This document shows positions 32,560 to 45,400 of a DNA stretch of 64,000 bases, in pieces; the stretch's first letter is position 1; every line of letters starts with the position of its first letter. The stretch is taken from contig OZ010793.1 of the NCBI GenBank assembly GCA_963932465.1, positions 367,998,459 through 368,062,458 of the forward strand. The letters run 5' to 3'. Position numbers and translations under genes: made by a program. The notes beneath the pieces were generated by a model, which searched no databases, was not told where the DNA came from, and saw nothing but the letters and a program-made list of their open reading frames with translations. This DNA is from Maratus speciosus. Its lineage: Eukaryota; Arthropoda; Arachnida; Araneae; Salticidae.

Positions 32560-33560
32560 GAATCACTTTCCAACACTTCCAGAATGCTTCACCGTTTAAA
32601 AAGGTAAAAAAGTTACCTAAGCAAACATTTGAAAACACATAACACATTTGAAAACCAGATTTCAACAATAACTGTACAAAGTCGGAAAGGTACTCCAATT
32701 CTTTTGTACACCTTTGTATATGATCTATTTAAATATTAGTATATGTTCTGCATATTACGCTAAAATTTAGTTTAGTTAGAAAACGCAAAACACAATGGAT
32801 AATTCACCTTTAGCAATTTCCACCAATAGACGGAAACGCACTTGAATTTTTTTGTACATCCCTGTATATTATCTACAAAGTTTTCTATACGCCACGTATT
32901 AAGCTGAAATTTAATTCGGGGGGAAAACTCGCTTAAAACTACTGAAATCACACTTCCAGGATTTACTATACATGGGTCGCCATATATCCCAGTTTTTTTT
33001 TTTTTTTTTTTTGCTTAGTCCTGTAAATGATTTTATTTATATACTGCAAACATTTCTTAGTACACTGAATGCAGTTGAGCTTAAAAATGCATAACTCAAA
33101 TTTAAAAAAAAAAACACTTTTAAGAAATTCAATCTCATTCTCAGTAATGCTTACAAATTCTTTTGTGTAGCTCTGTATATGGTCTATAGAATTTATACAC
33201 ATCACGTAATGTACAAAAAATTAGTTAAGCTTAAAACGCATACCATAAGAGAAAACACACTTCAGCAGTCATCCCTAATAGACAATATTTCGCGTACACT
33301 ATTGTATCCGATATCTTTTATGTGTTCCTGTAAATGCAATGTACATCATAGTCCACTGCAAACATCTTGTAGGTACTATACCTTAGTAATATATATTAAT
33401 TTTATCATGTTTGGAATAGTGTAACGTAACTGAAATAGTGTAGACATGATTGAATATAGATAATATAGACTAAATACAGTAGACTGAAACAGTGTAACAT
33501 AATCATTATAACCGAACTCTTTTGTACTAGGTTTTGTAACAGGTATAAAGTAAGTTGAAT
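32560..33560 (-). repeat. Degenerate tandem repeat, period about 150-170 bp
   Basis: Repeated landmarks are TTCTTTTGTACA(C/T)CC(C/T)TGTA, ACGCTAAAATTTAG-like boxes and CACTTCCAG(G/C)A. The same landmarks recur near 26340-26440, 29940-30250, 49340-49700 and 63120-63240. A T tract interrupts at 32994-33012. No protein is encoded. Confidence 0.5.
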
Positions 33561-33774
33561 ACTTTTATGAGAAATAGGACACATGGCAACGTGACACAAA
33601 GTAAAGTCTCTTGAAGTACAGTCGTAGATTTAAAAAAAAAAAAGTAAACACCCCCTACTAACTCTTCAAAAAATTATCGTAGAAGAAAGTTACTGGTACC
33701 GAACGATTGGAAATAAAGTCTACTTTTAAATGATGTATATATAAAATTTGCTTAGGGGGCCGTTTGCATATTAA

Positions 33775-33875
33775 GGGGTCAAGGGACCTTAAAATATTTT
33801 TTTTTTTTTTTTTGTAAATTTCACCTTAAATATTATTCAAGAGTACATTATATGCATTATGGCATGCATTTATCA

Positions 33876-33917
<42 letters not shown>

Positions 33918-34400
33918 ATTTTTGAGAAAAAAAAAATGGAATTTTAAGAGTCGTCTTAGAAATCTTCGAAATGCCCCCTGCGTGTTCCATATCAATCAAA
34001 ATCCCCAATATTTTTTTTTTTTTATAAAAGTTTGGTTTATATATATAAATAAAATAGAACATCGAATTTTATATAATTGAATTTAAAAGTTTAAAAAAAA
34101 TTAAAAATTTTGAAATATTTTCGAAATAATTTCAAAATTTTTATTATTTTTTTTTTTACCTCAGTGGTTTTCAGAAGTTTTTAATATATCGTGTGCGTTT
34201 TGCCCAAAAACGTCATTTAGAGAAAAAATGGCTTCAAAGTTTCAGAAACACCGCTTCAGCTATTGAACGGGTATAATTCTAAAAGCCATAACTTTTGTTC
34301 GAATAGGAATTTCAAGGAAACAATTATATCAAAATGTTCAGAAAAAATAGAAGTTTAAAATCTAAAAGAAAGAAAAATTAAAGCTTTAAGAGTCCTGATC
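33775..34400. mobile_element. Decayed relative of the TTAA element at 26448-27168
   Basis: The left tip GGGGTCAAGGGACCTTAAAA follows TTAA at 33771-33774. The right part matches 26940-27165 closely (ACACCGCTTCAGCTATTGAA, AAGCTTTAAGAGTCCTGA) but the final tip is lost. A long A tract (33879-33916) and its mirror-strand frame explain the meaningless poly-lysine and poly-phenylalanine open frames here. Confidence 0.65.
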
Positions 34401-34783
34401 TGCCACAATTTTTGGTTAAATTAGTTACAGACTATATGTCATCAGATTATATGTCAGACAATATGTCATCAGCAACAAATATGTAATAATAAACTATATT
34501 TTATCATTTTATCAATTTTTGTGAATGTGTACGTATTTATTACGCGTTTGTTTGCACGATAAATATCTTTATTTAACAAATAGATAAATAAATAAAAGTA
34601 CAAAGGTTTAAAGAACAGTAACGGTGTGTACTTTAAAATTAATCGATTGATCTATATTGAATCGATTAAATTAATTATTATTAGTAGTAATCTTTCTTGT
34701 GTAATTTATTAGCTAAAATTTAAAAACAGATAATTTTTACAAGTTATAGTCGTTACTTAACACTTACTTAAAACACATTTTAA

Positions 34784-34987
34784 CCATAGAACTAACTACC
34801 AGAAATGTTACTCAAGTTTTATAAAAATGTTCTACACCAGAATTTTTATTTAAAACTATTTAACTTACTTATTTAACTTATGATTGATCGATTTATATAT
34901 TTAGTTTATTTTTAAGAAATTTCTGGTTTGAATAAATATTTTGAATGTACCTGTCGCATCCATTGGATCCGTCTGGAAGGCGGGGGT
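34784..34987 (+). mobile_element. TTAA-flanked MITE, copy 2 of the CCCTAGAACTACC family
   Basis: It lies between TTAA at 34780-34783 and 34988-34991. Compared with 20240-20439 it is in the opposite orientation, with CATAGAACTAACTACCAG, AAAAATGTTCTACACCAG, AAATTTCTGGTTTGAATAAA and CATCCATTGGATCCG. Both tips carry point changes. Confidence 0.75.
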
Positions 34988-35048
34988 TTAAAAAATTAAT
35001 TCGATTATACCATATACGATATTCTGTTTAAGAGTCTACATCACTCAC

Positions 35049-35128
35049 GCGGAAACACCCGTCCGCTAATGTTAATCCTATGGAAGAATTTTTTTAAGAT
35101 ATCTCGTTTGCATTTCAATATTTGTAAA

Positions 35129-35162
<34 letters not shown>

Positions 35163-35450
35163 GTTGGCTAGCTGAGATCAATCTGTACAAAGGCCGTTTT
35201 TTACTTTTTTGATTTTACTTACAGATTTTTTTTTATTAGGATACTTTTACTTTCGGAGCCGGTTTCGAAAGTGAAAATGCTCTCATAAAAAAAACTGCAA
35301 AGAAAATCGAAAAAGTAAAAAACGACCTTTATACAGATGAAATTCAACTACTCAATGAAAAATAAAATCCTTTAAAAATATTAAAATGCAAGCGAGCTAT
35401 CTTCAAAAATTTCTTCCATAGGATTAACATTAGCGAACGGGTGTTTTCTC
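35049..35450. mobile_element. Foldback element, 402 bp
   Basis: Both arms run from GGAAACACCCG through TAATGTTAATCCTATGG, GCTTGCATTT-type and ACTTTTTCGATTTTC-type blocks to a centre near TTACTTTCGGAGCC. A T tract lies in the left arm at 35131-35160. One arm of a related element is at 58040-58255. No target duplication was established. Confidence 0.7.
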
Positions 35451-35469
35451 GTAATTGAAGTAACCCCTT

Positions 35470-36425
35470 AAAAATGTATCAAAATTTAACATTGTTTTTT
35501 ACTATATACTTAAGGAATTTTCTTCAGAATCACATTTCCATTAGTCCATTTTAAACGTGCTAAAAAATAACAATAATAACATTTAAGTATTTACTCATTA
35601 AGAATCAATAATCATCAAAAGCAACATGATTTTTTTCTGTTGAAATGGATTTCGTCACGTTTCTGTAATTGTTTCTGTTGTAAGAACTGTTTACGTTTCA
35701 ACGATATTTATTCAAACTAGTTAATACCACAGTAGACTTGTCCCAGGCATTCCATCTGCATTTTTTGACACAATTTTCTTATGTTATATATATATATATA
35801 TATATATATAGTACATAGAAATTTTCAATTAACTGCAATTTTTAATTAACGTGTTTTGTCTTTTACGACCTTTCTTTTTAATGTTTATTTAACTCTATAA
35901 AAGCATATAAAATCGTCAATTCTTATATGAATTAGTTTATTATTCCTTTTTTTTTCAAAATTTTCACAAAATTACTCAGAAACACAAAATTTATAATAAA
36001 GAAGCATTCACCCATTATGAGAGTATAATGCTAATTTAAACCCTAATGGCCTTTTCACTTGATTGTTTACTGTTGTCTATAAATCACGTAATTGTACATT
36101 ACTATATGTATTACTTATGAAGAACGATGGACATAATTATTACAGCGTTTATAGATCAACAGCGACATGATTTTTTGTTGTTGTTGTAATTGACCTCGTC
36201 ACGTTTTTGTAATTATTTCTTTTATTCTAATTGTAATTACTATCTACATTTCAACGATATTTATTCAAACTAATTAATCTCAATAGATCTGTGCAAGACT
36301 TTTGATCTGCAATCTTTAAGATTACTCGTTTTTTCATTATTTTTAATTAACTGCATTTTTTCATCAAACAACGGGTTTTAACTAAATGTGAGTAGGCCAA
36401 AAGCATGGTCAAAAATCCTTCGCAA
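35470..36425. other. AT-rich stretch with TA microsatellite and a direct repeat
   Basis: A TA microsatellite lies at 35785-35810. The segment near 35600-35760 (CAAAAGCAACATGATTTTTT, TTCAACGATATTTATTCAAAC) recurs diverged near 36155-36300, with period about 550 bp. No gene was recognised. Confidence 0.6.
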
Positions 36426-36429
36426 ATAT

Positions 36430-37647
36430 CTTATTCATCACTCAACGCGAAAAAATGTCAAAAGTCGGGTAAAAATCTGCGAAAAACTAAAAAATCGTTG
36501 TTCGAATTCCGAATAAACTTTATTGAAAGGAAGACAAGTTTTTTTATATTGGACTAAAAGACTGAAACCTGGTTCCTTTTTAAGAATCTCAAAATATTCC
36601 CACACAACTCGAAAAATCTCAAAAAATTGCGTAAAAAAATCACGAAAAATTCCATAAGTCGCTGTACAAATTCTAAATAAACTGTATTGAAAATAGGGCA
36701 ACTTTTATTATACAGGGTTAAAAGATTGAGATCGGATCCCCTTTAAAAATGTCAAAAAATCATCGAAACACGCAAAAAATTAAATCGCATAAAAAATCAA
36801 GTAAAAAAATCGCAAAAAATTAAAAAATCACTCAACGAATTTCGAATAAACACTACTGTAAAGAGAGACTTCTGACAGTTTGTCGGAGCCTGGGGCCTAT
36901 TGCCCCACATCCCCGAGTACTGTAAAGAGGATAACATTTACTATAGCGGACTAAAAGGTTTAAATATTTTTCTGGTGTGGAAAACTTGGCGAAAAAAGCA
37001 AAGAAAACTATAAAAATTGCATAAAAAGCAGCTAAAAAATCAAAAATCGCAGAAGAAAATATTGACTATAGCGGGCTAAAACATTCTAACCAGGATTCGT
37101 TCACAAGTGTCAAAAAATCGCAACGAAACGTGAAAAAGGCTAAACATTGCATTAAAAATTGTTAAAAATTTCATTGAAATCGCCTTAAAAATCGCTATAA
37201 TTTCAAAACTTGCAGAGGACAACATTACTACATTAGGCTAAAAGTTTGAAACCGAGTACGTTCTAAGAATGTCGAAAAACTGCCGCGAAACGCGAAAAAA
37301 CTGTAACCATCGCATAAAAAATTCGAAAAATTCACAAATCGCTCTACAAATTCCCAATAAATTTTATTGAAAAGAGGGCAAAATTTACTACATCGAGCTA
37401 AAAGGTGAAAACCGGATTCCTTTTACTAATGTGGAAAATTCGCTGTGAAACGTGAAAAAACGCTAAAAAACGCCTAAAAATTAAATAAAGAAATCTAATC
37501 GAAAAATCTGAAAACTGGCTCCGAGTTGCTTAACTTCAAAGATAGAGGTATCTTCCTGCCAAATCTTGTAATACGCAGCGCCTCTGCAAAAAACGCACAT
37601 GCACACAGACAAACATACAGACATACTTCTATTTTTATTATTATAGA
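36430..37647 (-). mobile_element. Probable Helitron 5' end with degenerate array
   Basis: On the minus strand, position 37647 begins TCTATAATAATAAAAATAG after host A, matching the TC start of Helitrons. It is followed by a GTATGTCTGTATGTTTGTCTG run, the core ATTACAAGATTTGGCAGG, and then degenerate units of about 150-200 bp with landmarks AAACCGGATTCC, TAGCCCGCTATAG-type and TTTTATTGAAA. A GC-rich insert lies at 36862-36915. No CTRR-T 3' end was found, so the element is probably truncated near 36430. Confidence 0.55.
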
Positions 37648-37659
37648 TAATAAAAAGTA

Positions 37660-38230
37660 AAATTAATTTTATTTATATAGTGAATAACAAATTTAAATTT
37701 ATCGCATGCCGAAAAATTGTCGCGTTTGCCACCTTGAGCACGCGTGTCATGCATTCGCCATCCCAGGCATATTTTTTTCTATAAAGAAAGATACAAAAAA
37801 TAGATACTAGAAAATTATAGCAGAAAATATTAAATTATTTAAAAAATTGAGCATAGAGAATTATAATAATTTCAAGAGGGTTTCAAATCGAGCTTCGTAA
37901 CTGCGACTTTGAGCCATTTAGATAAGTCAAAGTTTTAAAATATAATATTAATTTCCTGAAAAACTTAAGGGTTAATGTCATTAATGGAGGTGGACGGCGC
38001 AATCGAGCTGCTAAGGAAAGTGATATAAGGAAGTACAGCAAAATTATATATATTAAATTGTTGCTTTGATGTGTGTAGAAAGACTATTTTCTTATACGTG
38101 TATAAAAAATATTTTAATGATTATTGGATGCAAAATTTGATTGTTTTATTTTAAAAAACATACCTTGGAATACAAATGATGAAATGTGCATGTGTTACCC
38201 GAAATATTTTATAGAATTTTGTTTCGTATA
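37660..38230. other. No gene recognised
   Basis: AT-rich sequence between a Helitron-type end and a LINE fragment. The upstream part of the LINE could be present but too decayed to see. Confidence 0.4.
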
Positions 38231-38232
38231 AA

Positions 38233-38620
38233 GTGAGTTTATTTTATAAACATTTTTTAAATATCAGAAGCAAATTCGCCGACATCTCTCTTACCTTACT
38301 CAAAATTAACACTCTCTCTATTAAAAGTAAAGTGCTTCTTTATACTGCATGTATTTGCTCTATTCTTACTTATACTTGCCCAATCTGGGGGTTTGCAAGC
38401 AAAACTAATATGAATTACCTCTACAGAGCACATAACAAAAATCTTCGTACTATCAGGAACGGCCATCGTTAGCGCAGGGCTCAGGAGTCCTACTATTCGT
38501 AGAGATCTCTGTACCACTTCCCTTAAAAAATGTATCAGTCAACTCTTAAAAAACTTCTATAAAACTGTTTATAACATTCCTGATGAAATCGGCGCACACG
38601 GGGTGTTGCTATAATATGAG
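38233..38620 (+). pseudogene. Jockey-type LINE reverse transcriptase, C-terminal fragment
   Basis: The open frame from 38233 to 38470 contains SIKSKVLLYTACICSILTY followed by TCPIWGFASK and NKNLRTIRN. This is the block after the catalytic palm in Jockey and related LINE reverse transcriptases. After a frameshift near 38450 the next frame continues with AGLRSPTIRRDLCTTSLKK and NFYKTVYNIPDEI, which matches the usual C-terminal end of these proteins. The 5' portion, including the catalytic FADD-type box and endonuclease, is absent, as is typical of 5'-truncated LINEs. It is non-functional. Confidence 0.88.
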
Positions 38621-38766
38621 GTCTCCGATCCCGCTGATAGCAAACTCTCTAGGAATGCTTTATTAATTAATGATTAATACTCAGTTTTACTCTCTCTTCA
38701 AGTAAACTTAACTTTCCTTTGTCTGCTCTGTCATGGTTTATTGTTCATTAATATATATATATATAT

Positions 38767-38800
<34 letters not shown>

Positions 38801-39480
38801 TACTCTAGTGGCATTTTTATCTCTTACATTTAAATGTATCGTCTCTTTAAAGAAAATTCTTTTAAGGAGATGGGTTCGATCCTCGGTAGTATTTCATCTG
38901 TCCTTTTGGAACTAATGGAGTTTTCTTTCTTTTTTTTTATCTTTTTTTTTCAATTGAATTTTAAAATTTTAAGCTACTTAACCTATTTCATACACTTTTT
39001 ATTTTTTTATTTTTTTTTCCTTATCTTCATGTAGTTTTTACTACAGTTACACATTTTTCTTCTGATGGTTCCCTATTGCCTCTGCAAGTCAATTACCTTA
39101 CACCGGACCATAAACAGAATTTATTTTAGTGTCCTTATTTATATGTAGAAAAATATCAAACAAAAATCACCAAAAACTTTTTATAAATATCTCCTGCTTT
39201 ACATAATCTTTCTTTATTTTAAACGCTGTCCTTAATTTCGCTTTCAGTTTTTGTGGTTCCTCTTTCTATGGGCTCATTTTCTAAGTTTTCCTTGTACATT
39301 TACTTAACTTTTTTGCTTCCTCTCTCTAATACTAACAGTTAGATAATTGCTAACTCTGTTCATACCTCTATCTAATATTGTGCCGGGGATGTGTGACATT
39401 GGTCACAGGCTCTTCGGGAGAAATTATCTTCGAAATTTATGTATACAATTTTATGTAATTTTTTTAATAAATAATTCAAT
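38621..39480 (+). repeat. Probable 3' untranslated tail of the LINE
   Basis: AT-rich sequence after the reverse transcriptase tail, ending near TGCCGGGGATGTGTGACATT, GGCTCTTCGGGAG and TTAATAAATAATTCAATG. It includes a TA/GATA microsatellite. Assignment to the LINE is inferred from continuity; the true 3' end is uncertain. Confidence 0.45.
38750..38800 (+). repeat. TA plus GATA microsatellite
   Basis: About nine AT units are followed by eight GATA units. Confidence 0.95.
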
Positions 39481-40224
39481 GTTCCCAATACTTTTCGTAC
39501 TAAAATCTTAATTTTGAAACGTATGGATAGACTAACACATTTTCTTTTATAGCTCTATGGAGATTTAAGAAAAAATCCACCACATATTATAAATTTCTCC
39601 TGATTGCTGTGATCTAAGAAACTCAAATGAAATGTCAAAGTGGATGTTGCCATTTGAAAATTGAAAGTTGTTAGTTTTTATGTATAAACGACCCCTATTT
39701 CAAAAATTGAGAGTTTTTGTGTTGGCGGATAGGTATAATTGCCAGTCGAATAATTCCATCCCCCTGGCCTTTTTTTTAGACAATTTCCTGATAAAATAAC
39801 ATAGAATAGTGCATTTTTTATTCATGAATGTACATTGTTCCATGGTGCATTTCTATAAGATTTTGTGATTTCTTAAAAATGAATTTCTTTCTTTTTAAGT
39901 GTGGTTAGAAAAAAAAACAAAATGCAAACTGAAAAGATATAAAAGAAATAAATAGTAGGTAAATAGCAAAATTTTCTACTTTATTTAACACTTAAAATAT
40001 AATAAATAAGATGTCTAAATATGTAAAAAATAACACGCAAAAAATATAATATTAACATGATGGACACAGGAATTTCCTTTTCCTCTTTAAAGTCAGATGT
40101 TCCGCCCCCATGCAGCTCCGGTTATGTTAGGAATAAAAAATATTACAAAAGTGGGTTTAAATGCCTCACATATAGAACGGAGGAAATAATATTTTAGGAT
40201 ACATATTTCTTGACCTACATAAAT
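39481..40224. other. No gene recognised
   Basis: AT-rich sequence without a bounded feature. Confidence 0.4.
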
Positions 40225-40590
40225 TCTGCATATGGGGCATTCTCAGAATCTTTTGACTTTCGGGAATAAAAATCTAGTGAAATTAAAGTTTCTAAAATAA
40301 CATTTTAATCTGCTAGACGAATGCCTAAATGATTCAAAATGAAGAAAAAATGGTCAGCAGCGAAAAAAAATTTTATTTTACTAAGGTTTAAGTTAAACTT
40401 GCGAGTTTAATTTTCCTTACCATTTTACCACTAGAACTTTTTATTTTCTTCTAAGTTTTTACTTATAATGAATTTGCATAGTACCCACAGGACATTCAAA
40501 TAAGAAATAATAAAAATATAGTACTTTTAATATAGAATTTTTGTATAACATTGTCTTAAAGGGATGTTAAAGAAAGGACGGTAAGATATA

Positions 40591-40637
<47 letters not shown>

Positions 40638-41394
40638 GTCGGTATAGGAAAAAAGGGAGGGAATGGGGGAAAAAAGGGACGGTAGGGATGGAACGGTAAG
40701 GAAAATTACCACCTATTTTTAGGAAAATCATGTTAAGACTAAATGATAGCCACAATGTTCATTCATTTTTTTTTTCTTAATTCACCTCGAAAAATGCAGG
40801 AATAAACTTTGGGAACGATAAGACTACCAATAAAGGCACGATCTTGAAATTGATATTTAAATGCTAATTTAAATTCTGCAGTAAATTTCCTGTCAAAGAA
40901 TTTTAGACATTCTTTCTCTAACATACTTCTGCATGAGAAAAAACTTGAAAAAAAATCTGTGGCTGCATCTGAAGTGATTTTCTGTATAAGTTTAGCAAGA
41001 GGGACGGAAAGGATGAAAAACACAGGGACAGAGTTAAAAAAATAATATCAACCGTAAAAATGTGTGCAGGTTAATTTTTTGCTACATATTTATATAGAAC
41101 AATTGTCCCAGTTTTGGAAAAAAAAATTACATCGAATTACTTTTACTGAAACAATTTTTTACAGCCAGCTCCAAACTTCAAAATCAGCATCAGGGACGGT
41201 ATAGGAGTTTTCCTGGTATTTGGACCCCCAACATCGTCCAAAACTTATTTATCTCGTTAATATTGTTATGCAATCATGCAATGGGATGTTCCCCAGTATA
41301 TGAAATTAAAAAAAAACACAAAAAATGTATTAAAATAAAAATTATTATTCAGGGACATAAAAGTCAAAAGATTGTGAGAATACCCCATATACTA
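40225..41394. repeat. Segment bounded by 40 bp inverted repeats
   Basis: The left end TATGGGGCATTCTCAGAATC continues with TTTTGACTTTCGGGAATAA. The right end (41346-41394) carries the same sequence inverted with a few mismatches. The interior holds an A tract (40594-40634) with G-rich GGGACGGTAGGGATGG neighbours and a GGGACGGTATAGGAG box near 41195. No transposase was recognised. It may be a TIR element whose outer limits are not yet clear. Confidence 0.5.
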
Positions 41395-41759
41395 ACGCAA
41401 CTTTTTATATCTCGATTAATCAAAATCACCCATATCTGTCATATTTGATTTTTTAACTCGGCTTTCTTCCCTTGATCTCTCTACGATATGTATAAACTAA
41501 GAATGAGCCTTATGAAATTGCTAATCAAATTCTTCCTCAAATGGATCTCTTGAATGCCCCTTCACCCCTCCCAGAACTCCGAATTCCGAGAGTAAAAAGA
41601 CAAAAAGCTTAGATAAAGATGACGGTTACATGATCCCCTGGATACTAATGTGGATTTAATATGACTATTTATATAATAAAAGGAAAAGAGGGCCATGAGT
41701 AACGCTGACGACATAATGACAACACCTGACAGGTGACAACACCTGATTCATATTTTTTT
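41395..41759. other. No gene recognised
   Basis: The only feature is a short duplication of GACAACACCTGA near 41717-41745. Confidence 0.4.
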
Positions 41760-42488
41760 CTTTTACTGCAATTTGTTTAGCCCCCGGTATGCTATTTCTT
41801 TCTCCCACCTATTAATGTGTCCTCTCCAAAAAATAACGTTACATTATATAGGCCAGCCGTAAAACAAAGCAGATGTATCATTGTACGGAATAATCTCTAC
41901 TGCGGTTTTTTTAACTTCTAAGCATCGCACATTTTCAATTTTTATACCGTCGTACGTATTGCAAAAAAAAAAAAAAAAAAAAAAAAAACTTTTAAATGTA
42001 ATTTATTTGAAATCAGCATCTCCATTTATTTTTGAGATATTATTTTTTTTGTAGTTTTTAGCACCATTTGTTTAATTTTGGCAACTGAATTACTCCATTT
42101 CTGTAGAAAGTAAAGGGAAAATAGTTGAAAAATAGCAGTTATATCTTTTTGTTGCCATTTTCTCATAAAAACTGAAAAAAAATGTAATTCAAATACCTGC
42201 TATTTTGAAAAAATATAAATGAATGATTTCTGATAAAACATGGAGCTATTATAAAATAAATTTAATTTTAAGTATCTATATTAATATTACAAACAAATGA
42301 AAGGCATATTAATCATGAGATAGCACTTTTTTGTCCAGTTTCTTGAATGACGAAATCTCTTTTTTTGGATTTGTGTATTATTCAGCGATAATCACGTCCT
42401 ATGCATATTTTACTGTAGATGATGTTTAAGAATGGATCGTAAATGAAGAGTTCTTTTGCAGATGCGGAGGACGTCATTTTATATAAAA
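41760..42488 (+). repeat. Left half of composite block copy 2 (host of the Helitron)
   Basis: It matches 8490-10145 in order: TTAGCCCCCGGTATGCTA, CGCACATTTTCAATTTTTA, ACAAACAAATGAA, CGTCCTATGCATA and GACGTCATTTTA. The nested CCATTTGG element and the 175 bp duplication of copy 1 are absent. The block continues after the Helitron at 46013-46135. Confidence 0.8.
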
Positions 42489-45400
42489 CTAGCAAACCCC
42501 GCGGCTTTGCTCGCGTAATATTTGAAATATGCCAAGTGGTATTTATATGTCTAATTTTTATTAAAAGGTACTAACTAAATTTTTATTTTATTAAAAGGTA
42601 ATATTTTATTTTATTAAAAGGTACTTATTACTTTTAGGAATAATTAAAAAAATTACTATTTAAAACACAGTTTGATTAAACATCATTGTTACACTGCATA
42701 AGGCAGAAATGAGACTTAAATTAACAAAAAGAAATAAAACTAAATAAGTAATAATTTAGAAAATATTTTGAAACTTTTATGCTCAATTAATACGCTCATT
42801 TCAGTATTCATTTGAAGTTTTGAATTTTTTAGAAACCATCTTCTTACATCTTAAAATTAACCATCATGTCAAATTCCAAGTCCTACCACGTCTCTCAACA
42901 TAAAGGGCTATGCTGAAATAGGAACTGTCACCATTAATTTGCCAACATTAATTTTGAAATTGGTTTGTTATTTCCTAATATTCCACAGAAACGTAATTTA
43001 GAAAGCTTTTAAAGGCCTTTTTTAGAGCGTTTGTTGTTTCTGTAAATCCCAGGTGGTAGAATCATCGGCATAAAATATAGCCTGTGTAGGATCAGAGACT
43101 GTTACCATTGATTCGCAACTATTACTTTTATATTTGGTTTATATTCCCTGAAATTGCGTAGAAATCGTAATTTAGGACTTTTTTAGAATGCTTTTCGCAC
43201 CTCCCCTTCACTTCACCCCTTTTTAATTCGAATTTATTTTCGACAGTCCTTCGAGAGCATTTATATTTTATAAGTAACTATCATGCCATATTTAAAGTTT
43301 CTAGCCTTTTCAGTATCACAGAATTCGCAATTTAGAAAGCTTTTAGCTACTGCAACCCTCTGGTGGTAGTGGCACAGACATAAAATATAGCTTATGTTTG
43401 AGCAGGTTCTATCACCAACAATTTGTTATCATTATATTTTTAATCGGTTTGGTATTTGATAAGATTACATAAAAATTGTAATTTATAACGCTTTTCCCTC
43501 ACTTCATCTTTTTAAATTTGAAATTTTCTTTCGACAGTTCATAGAAAGCAGTTGCATTTTGTAAGTAAATAACATGCCATACTTCAAAGTGTTAGACCCT
43601 TCAGTTATGCAAAAAACGCAAATTATAACATGTTTTGCTTTTGCAACCCTCAGATGGTAGTGACAGCAACATAAAATATAACCTATGTTATAGCAGGGAC
43701 TGTCACCATTGATTTGCAACCATTACTTTTGAAATAGCTTTGGAATTTCTTGAGATTGAGTAGAAATCGCAATTTAGAACGTTTTTAGAAAGCTTTTCGC
43801 GCATTTTCACCCCTTTTTAAATTTCCAATTTTTTCGAAAAGATCATTTATATGTAATAAATATGTACCTTGCCTAATTTTAAGTAGCTAGCCCCTACCGA
43901 TCACAAAAATCGAAATTTGGAATGCTTTTTTGCTCCTGCAATGTCTAGGTGATAGTGATACCGACTTGAAATAGCATCTATGTTAGAGCAGAGGCTGTCA
44001 GCATCAATTTCTTACCATTACGTTTGAAATCAGTTTGATTTTTCCTGAGATATTGGTGACAAATCGGCATTTAGAACGTTTTTAGAACGCTTTTCGCTCA
44101 CTTTGCTCCTGCATCTCCTCTGGGGTAGTGGAAAGAGATATAAAATATAGCCTATCTTAGAGCAAGATCTGTCACCATCATTTTAACACCATTATATTTG
44201 AAATCGGTTCAGTATTTCCTGAGATTGCATAGAAATTGCAATTTAGAACGTTTTTTACAACGCTTTTTGCGCATTTTCACCCCTTTTTAAATTTCTATTT
44301 GTATAAGAACTGTTCTTAGAAATCCTTTATATCTACACTGTTAAAAATTTGCAGCATTCTGGCAGGTCATTTGACCGTTTTATCCGAAAACGGTTACACA
44401 ACCGTAATTTAACACTATTCTGACCATATTATCGGCCATTTTACGGTCAGAATATAGTTAAATTATGGTTATGAAACCATTTTTTCAAAAAACGGTCGAA
44501 TGACCTGCCAGAATGCTGCAAAATTTTTAACAGTGTAATAAGTAGCTGATACTTCAAATTTCATATTTCTAGGCCCTTCAGTAACACATAAATCGCATTT
44601 TTAGAACGTTTTTTGCTCCTACACCCCCTTTGGGATAGTGGCACCGACATAAAACATAGCCTATCTTGGAGCAAACGTTGTCACTATCATTTTGACACCA
44701 ATATTTTTTAAATCAGTTTGGTATTTTCTGAGATTATGTAGAAACTACTATTTAGAACGTTTTTAGAACGCTTTTTGTGCATTTTCACCCCTTTTCAATT
44801 TCGAATTGTTTAAGAACTGTTCTTAGACATCATTTATATCTTATAAGTAACTAATATTTCAAATTTCATATTTCTAGGCTCTTCAGTAACGCAAAAATTG
44901 CATTTTTAGAACGTTTGTTTGCTCCTGCACCCCCTTTGGGGTAGTGGCACCGACATAAAATATAGCCTATGTTCTAAGTTGGACTAACACCATCATTTTG
45001 ATACCATTACTTTTGGAATCGGTTCGGTATTTCCTGAGATTATGTACAAACTACCATTTAGAACGTTTTTTAGAACACTTTTTGTGCAGTCTCACCCCTT
45101 TTAAATTTCGAATTGTTTAAGAACTGTTCTTAGACATCATTTATATCTTGTAAGTAACTAATATTCCAAATTTCATATTTCTAGGCCCTTCAGTAACGCA
45201 AAAATCGCATTTTTAGAGCGTTTTTTGCTCCTGCACCCCCTTTGGGGTAGTGGCACCGACATAAGATATAGCGTATGTTCTAAGTTGGACTAACACCATC
45301 ATTTTGATACCATTGCTTTTGGAATCGGTTCGGTATTTCCTAAGATTATGTAGAAACTACTATTTAGAACGTTTTTTAGAACAATTTTTGTGCGGTCTCA

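Noticed and set aside
33826..34080. Poly-lysine and poly-phenylalanine frames
   Set aside because: They are translations of a long A tract and its complement.
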